A stretch of DNA of 64,000 nucleotides from PSRF01 sp051000815 (GTDB taxonomy: Bacteria > Acidobacteriota > Blastocatellia > Pyrinomonadales > Pyrinomonadaceae): the NCBI GenBank assembly GCA_051000815.1, contig JBPCNX010000013.1, positions 32,208-96,207 of the forward strand. The letters run 5' to 3'. The notes under the pieces were generated by a model. It searched no databases, was not told the DNA's origin, and saw only the letters and a list, made by a program, of their open reading frames with translations. Within the stretch, counting starts at the first letter, position 1. Each line of letters opens with the position of its first letter. Positions 62,205 through 64,000 of this stretch are shown here, in pieces. The translations under genes were made by a program, and so were the position numbers.

Positions 62205-63545
62205 CTAATTTCCGATAGCGAAGAGATTATTCACGCCGCGGATGAAAATCTTTCCGTCCGCGATTGCCGGCGAAGCAAAGACAGGCTCACCAACGGAATT
62301 AGTTGCCAGAATCTCATGCTTGGGTCCCGCCTTGACCATGAAAGTTTCTCCCTCTTCACTCGTGATCAGGACCTTGCCCTCGTAAGCCACTGGCGACGCT
62401 GTAAAGGGAATCGACTTTGGCACCCGCCCGCCTTCATAAATCATCTTGCCCGTTTTGGCGTCAAGACATGTTAGCGAGCCGTTACCCATCATCAGGTAGA
62501 GGTAATCACCATAGAGAATGGGTGAGGGCACATATGCTGTCCCCTTGTTGTAAGACCAAACAAGCTGCGGCGTCCCGGTCACATCACCTTGTCCGCCGCC
62601 GCGGAGAGCCAGCGCGATCTTGTTCGGATAGCCTGACGTGATTACAACCAGATCGTTAGACACTACCGGCGTATTGACGGCGTTACTTTCCAGCCCTTTG
62701 TGCCGCCAGAGTTCTTTGCCGGTCATTGGATCGTAAGCAATGATTGCCTCGGCTGCGCTGGCGACCAGTTCTGTTCGCTTCCCTGCCTGCACCAGGACGG
62801 GAGTGCTCCAGGTCACATCAACCTTGCGCTGCGCTCGCCAAACCTCTTTTCCAGTTTTCTTATCGAAGGCGGCGATGAAGGAGTTGAGACCACTTTCGTC
62901 GCACTGCATGATCACGAGATTTCCGTAAAGGATTGGCGAGACACCGTAGCCAACGCTTGCAGTCCCCAGCTTGCCCAGATTCTGTTTCCACAACAACTTT
63001 CCGTTGAAGTCGTAGGCGTACAAACCTTCGCTCCCGAAGAAAGCGAAGACATGCTTGCCGTCAGTGGCCGGTGTCGAAGAAGCAAAACTCGCTTTCTTGT
63101 GGCGGCTGTCATGCACCGGGCCTTCGTAAGCGACACGCTCCCAAAGGACTTTTCCGGTTTCACGATCGAGACAGATCACTTTGAATGTGTGTTTTAGATC
63201 TGCTCCTACGGCATCGGGATGAACAAAGTCAGTTCCATCGGCAAGTTTGTGCGTAACCCCCGGTGTCCGTCCCGGTACCGCTTCGCCGTCCAGCGCGGTT
63301 GTCAGGAAAATCTTCTTGCCCCAGACGATCGGAGACGAATGCCCTCGACCCGAGATCGGCGTCTTCCACTTGATGTTCTTCGTCGCGCTCCAGGCAGTAG
63401 GCAGATTTTTCTCGGCTGAGATTCCTTGTCCCGCCGGACCTCGCCACTGGGGCCAGTCGGCGGTCGCGCCGGTGTGCGTATTCATAAGCAGCAGGGCTGT
63501 AAGACCTAAGAAGATGACGGTCGCAATACGGATCGAGGGATTCAT
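62205..63545 (-). CDS. PQQ-type beta-propeller secreted protein 4
   Basis: A 446-residue protein with signal peptide (about 1-28), then DWPQWRGPAGQGISAEKN and propeller blades (TGKVLWERV, NGKLLWKQN, TGKEVWRAQ, TGKELWRHKG, TGKMIYEGG). It is most like propeller 1 in its final blades (KAGPKHEILATN versus QAGPKFEILAEN), suggesting these two share a more recent ancestor. AAAGGAAACC precedes ATG 63545; the frame continues 77 codons upstream only through palindromic repeat DNA. Function unknown; cofactor binding not shown. Confidence 0.88.
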   Translation of the reverse strand: MNPSIRIATVIFLGLTALLLMNTHTGATADWPQWRGPAGQGISAEKNLPTAWSATKNIKWKTPISGRGHSSPIVWGKKIFLTTALDGEAVPGRTPGVTHKLADGTDFVHPDAVGADLKHTFKVICLDRETGKVLWERVAYEGPVHDSRHKKASFASSTPATDGKHVFAFFGSEGLYAYDFNGKLLWKQNLGKLGTASVGYGVSPILYGNLVIMQCDESGLNSFIAAFDKKTGKEVWRAQRKVDVTWSTPVLVQAGKRTELVASAAEAIIAYDPMTGKELWRHKGLESNAVNTPVVSNDLVVITSGYPNKIALALRGGGQGDVTGTPQLVWSYNKGTAYVPSPILYGDYLYLMMGNGSLTCLDAKTGKMIYEGGRVPKSIPFTASPVAYEGKVLITSEEGETFMVKAGPKHEILATNSVGEPVFASPAIADGKIFIRGVNNLFAIGN

Positions 63546-63600
63546 AGTTGGTTTCCTTTGAGATTTAGGTGGCGACATCTTGGGAAGATTAAATAGATAA

Positions 63601-63787
63601 GTCCGCGAAGCGGACGAATGATAGTAGCCCAGCACTTCAGTGCTGGGAATTGAGCACTCATCTAGAACTAGTCCGCGAAGCGGACGGCTGAAGTCGTTGA
63701 AGTACATTGTGGCCTGGGGGAGTTTCAGTCGTCCGCTCTGCGGACTAAATTCAGTTTGCTGCCGTGAACCCAGCACTAAAGTGCTGG
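63601..63787. repeat. Cluster of short palindromes (GTCCGC...GCGGAC and CCCAGCAC...GTGCTGGG)
   Basis: GTCCGC-GAA-GCGGAC at 63601-63615 and 63671-63685, GTCCGCTCTGCGGAC at 63731-63745, CCCAGCACTTCAGTGCTGGG at 63629-63648 and CCCAGCACTAAAGTGCTGG at 63769-63787. The two types alternate. The last one directly abuts the 3' end of the group II intron. Confidence 0.85.
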
Positions 63788-64000
63788 ATCGGGATAGGGA
63801 GAAGCCTCACGGCACCCCCCTCCCACACCACCCGGCGTACGGGTCCGTACCGGGCGGTTCGATTGAAGAACAGGTTCACTTCCTGCCTGGCTTTCAGCTT
63901 CGCTTCCCGCTGTGGGAGTTTCAGTCCCTTCCCCAAGCGCCAGTTCCGGCTTCACCTCGCCAGCGCTCATGAAGGCCAATTCTGGCTTTTCTGCTGCTTT
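63788..64000 (-). mobile_element. 3' end of a group II intron (domains V and VI), continuing past the right edge
   Basis: On the minus strand, ACCGCCCGGTACG-GACC-CGTACG-CCGGGTGGT (63827-63858) folds as a 9-bp stem, a 2-nt bulge, a 4-bp stem and a tetraloop, the shape of group II domain V; it is followed by GTGTGGGAGGGGGG...CCTATCCCGAT, fitting domain VI and a 3' end in AT. The CGC-type triad context suggests a bacterial class C intron, a class known to insert next to hairpins; here the 3' exon begins with a palindrome. The reverse transcriptase would lie to the right, outside the window; a TGA at about 63967-63969 may be its stop. Confidence 0.75.

Noticed and set aside
63546..63776. Extension of PQQ propeller 4 by 77 codons
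   Set aside because: Those codons are short palindromes; the signal peptide starts at ATG 63545 after a good ribosome binding site.

Overview
This 64 kb window is from a bacterial chromosome that looks acidobacterial, most likely of the Blastocatellia/Pyrinomonadales type. The pointers are three very large Oar-like TonB-dependent receptors with an N-terminal carboxypeptidase-regulatory domain, four secreted or membrane-anchored PQQ-type beta-propeller proteins, a b558-type succinate dehydrogenase, BNR/HYR secreted proteins, and intergenic spaces packed with several families of palindromic repeats. The lineage is inferred from gene content; no rRNA or tRNA gene is visible. Layout: (1) 1-3,054: the end of a probable BNR-repeat protein, a DUF4097 envelope protein, a single-domain response regulator and a GNAT protein. 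(2) 3,047-10,857, minus strand: a near-complete diaminopimelate/lysine operon, lysC-dapE-dapB-dapA-dapD-aminotransferase(dapC)-asd, with overlapping genes, a sigma70-like promoter, a well-formed lysine riboswitch and an attenuator terminator just before lysC. (3) 10,989-21,743: an Oar-like receptor, an RNA 2',3'-cyclic phosphodiesterase, an SPFH protein, an amidase, a GNAT protein and a membrane GGDEF-EAL protein. (4) 21,750-23,171: an IS110-family element inserted in a palindromic repeat, followed by sdhCAB (23,373-26,665). (5) 26,798-35,847: a zinc-finger membrane protein with an apparent 3' frameshift, a 1,562-residue secreted BNR/HYR protein, malate dehydrogenase, an Smr protein and a DinB-like protein. 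(6) 36,112-44,557: an EhpF-like adenylating enzyme, an EhpG-like aldehyde dehydrogenase, a glycosyltransferase and a LolD/FtsX-type ABC transporter, all co-directional. (7) 44,732-63,545: PQQ-like propellers, a TPR protein, DUF3616, a class C beta-lactamase-like hydrolase, two divergent Oar-like receptors and an NTF2-like protein. (8) Right edge: the 3' end (domains V and VI) of a group II intron entering from the right on the minus strand.

The most interesting system is the IS110 element. The sequence alone lets one reconstruct its ends (a shared GCT containing the CT core at 21,948-21,950 and 23,152-23,154), its pre-insertion target (a REP-like palindrome also present elsewhere in this window), and a candidate bridge RNA between the left end and the recombinase start. 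That RNA has a target loop whose two guide strands match the two halves of the disrupted palindrome, and a donor loop whose left guide is identical over 9 nt to the element's own right end. The recombinase keeps a DEDD set and a catalytic serine but is interrupted by an in-frame TAA 62 codons before its natural end.

Repeats are a second theme. At least five palindrome families occupy intergenic spaces; some lie between convergent genes, two include a gene's stop codon, one has apparently become an in-frame coding insertion in an ABC permease, and two mobile elements (IS110 and the group II intron) sit at such palindromes.
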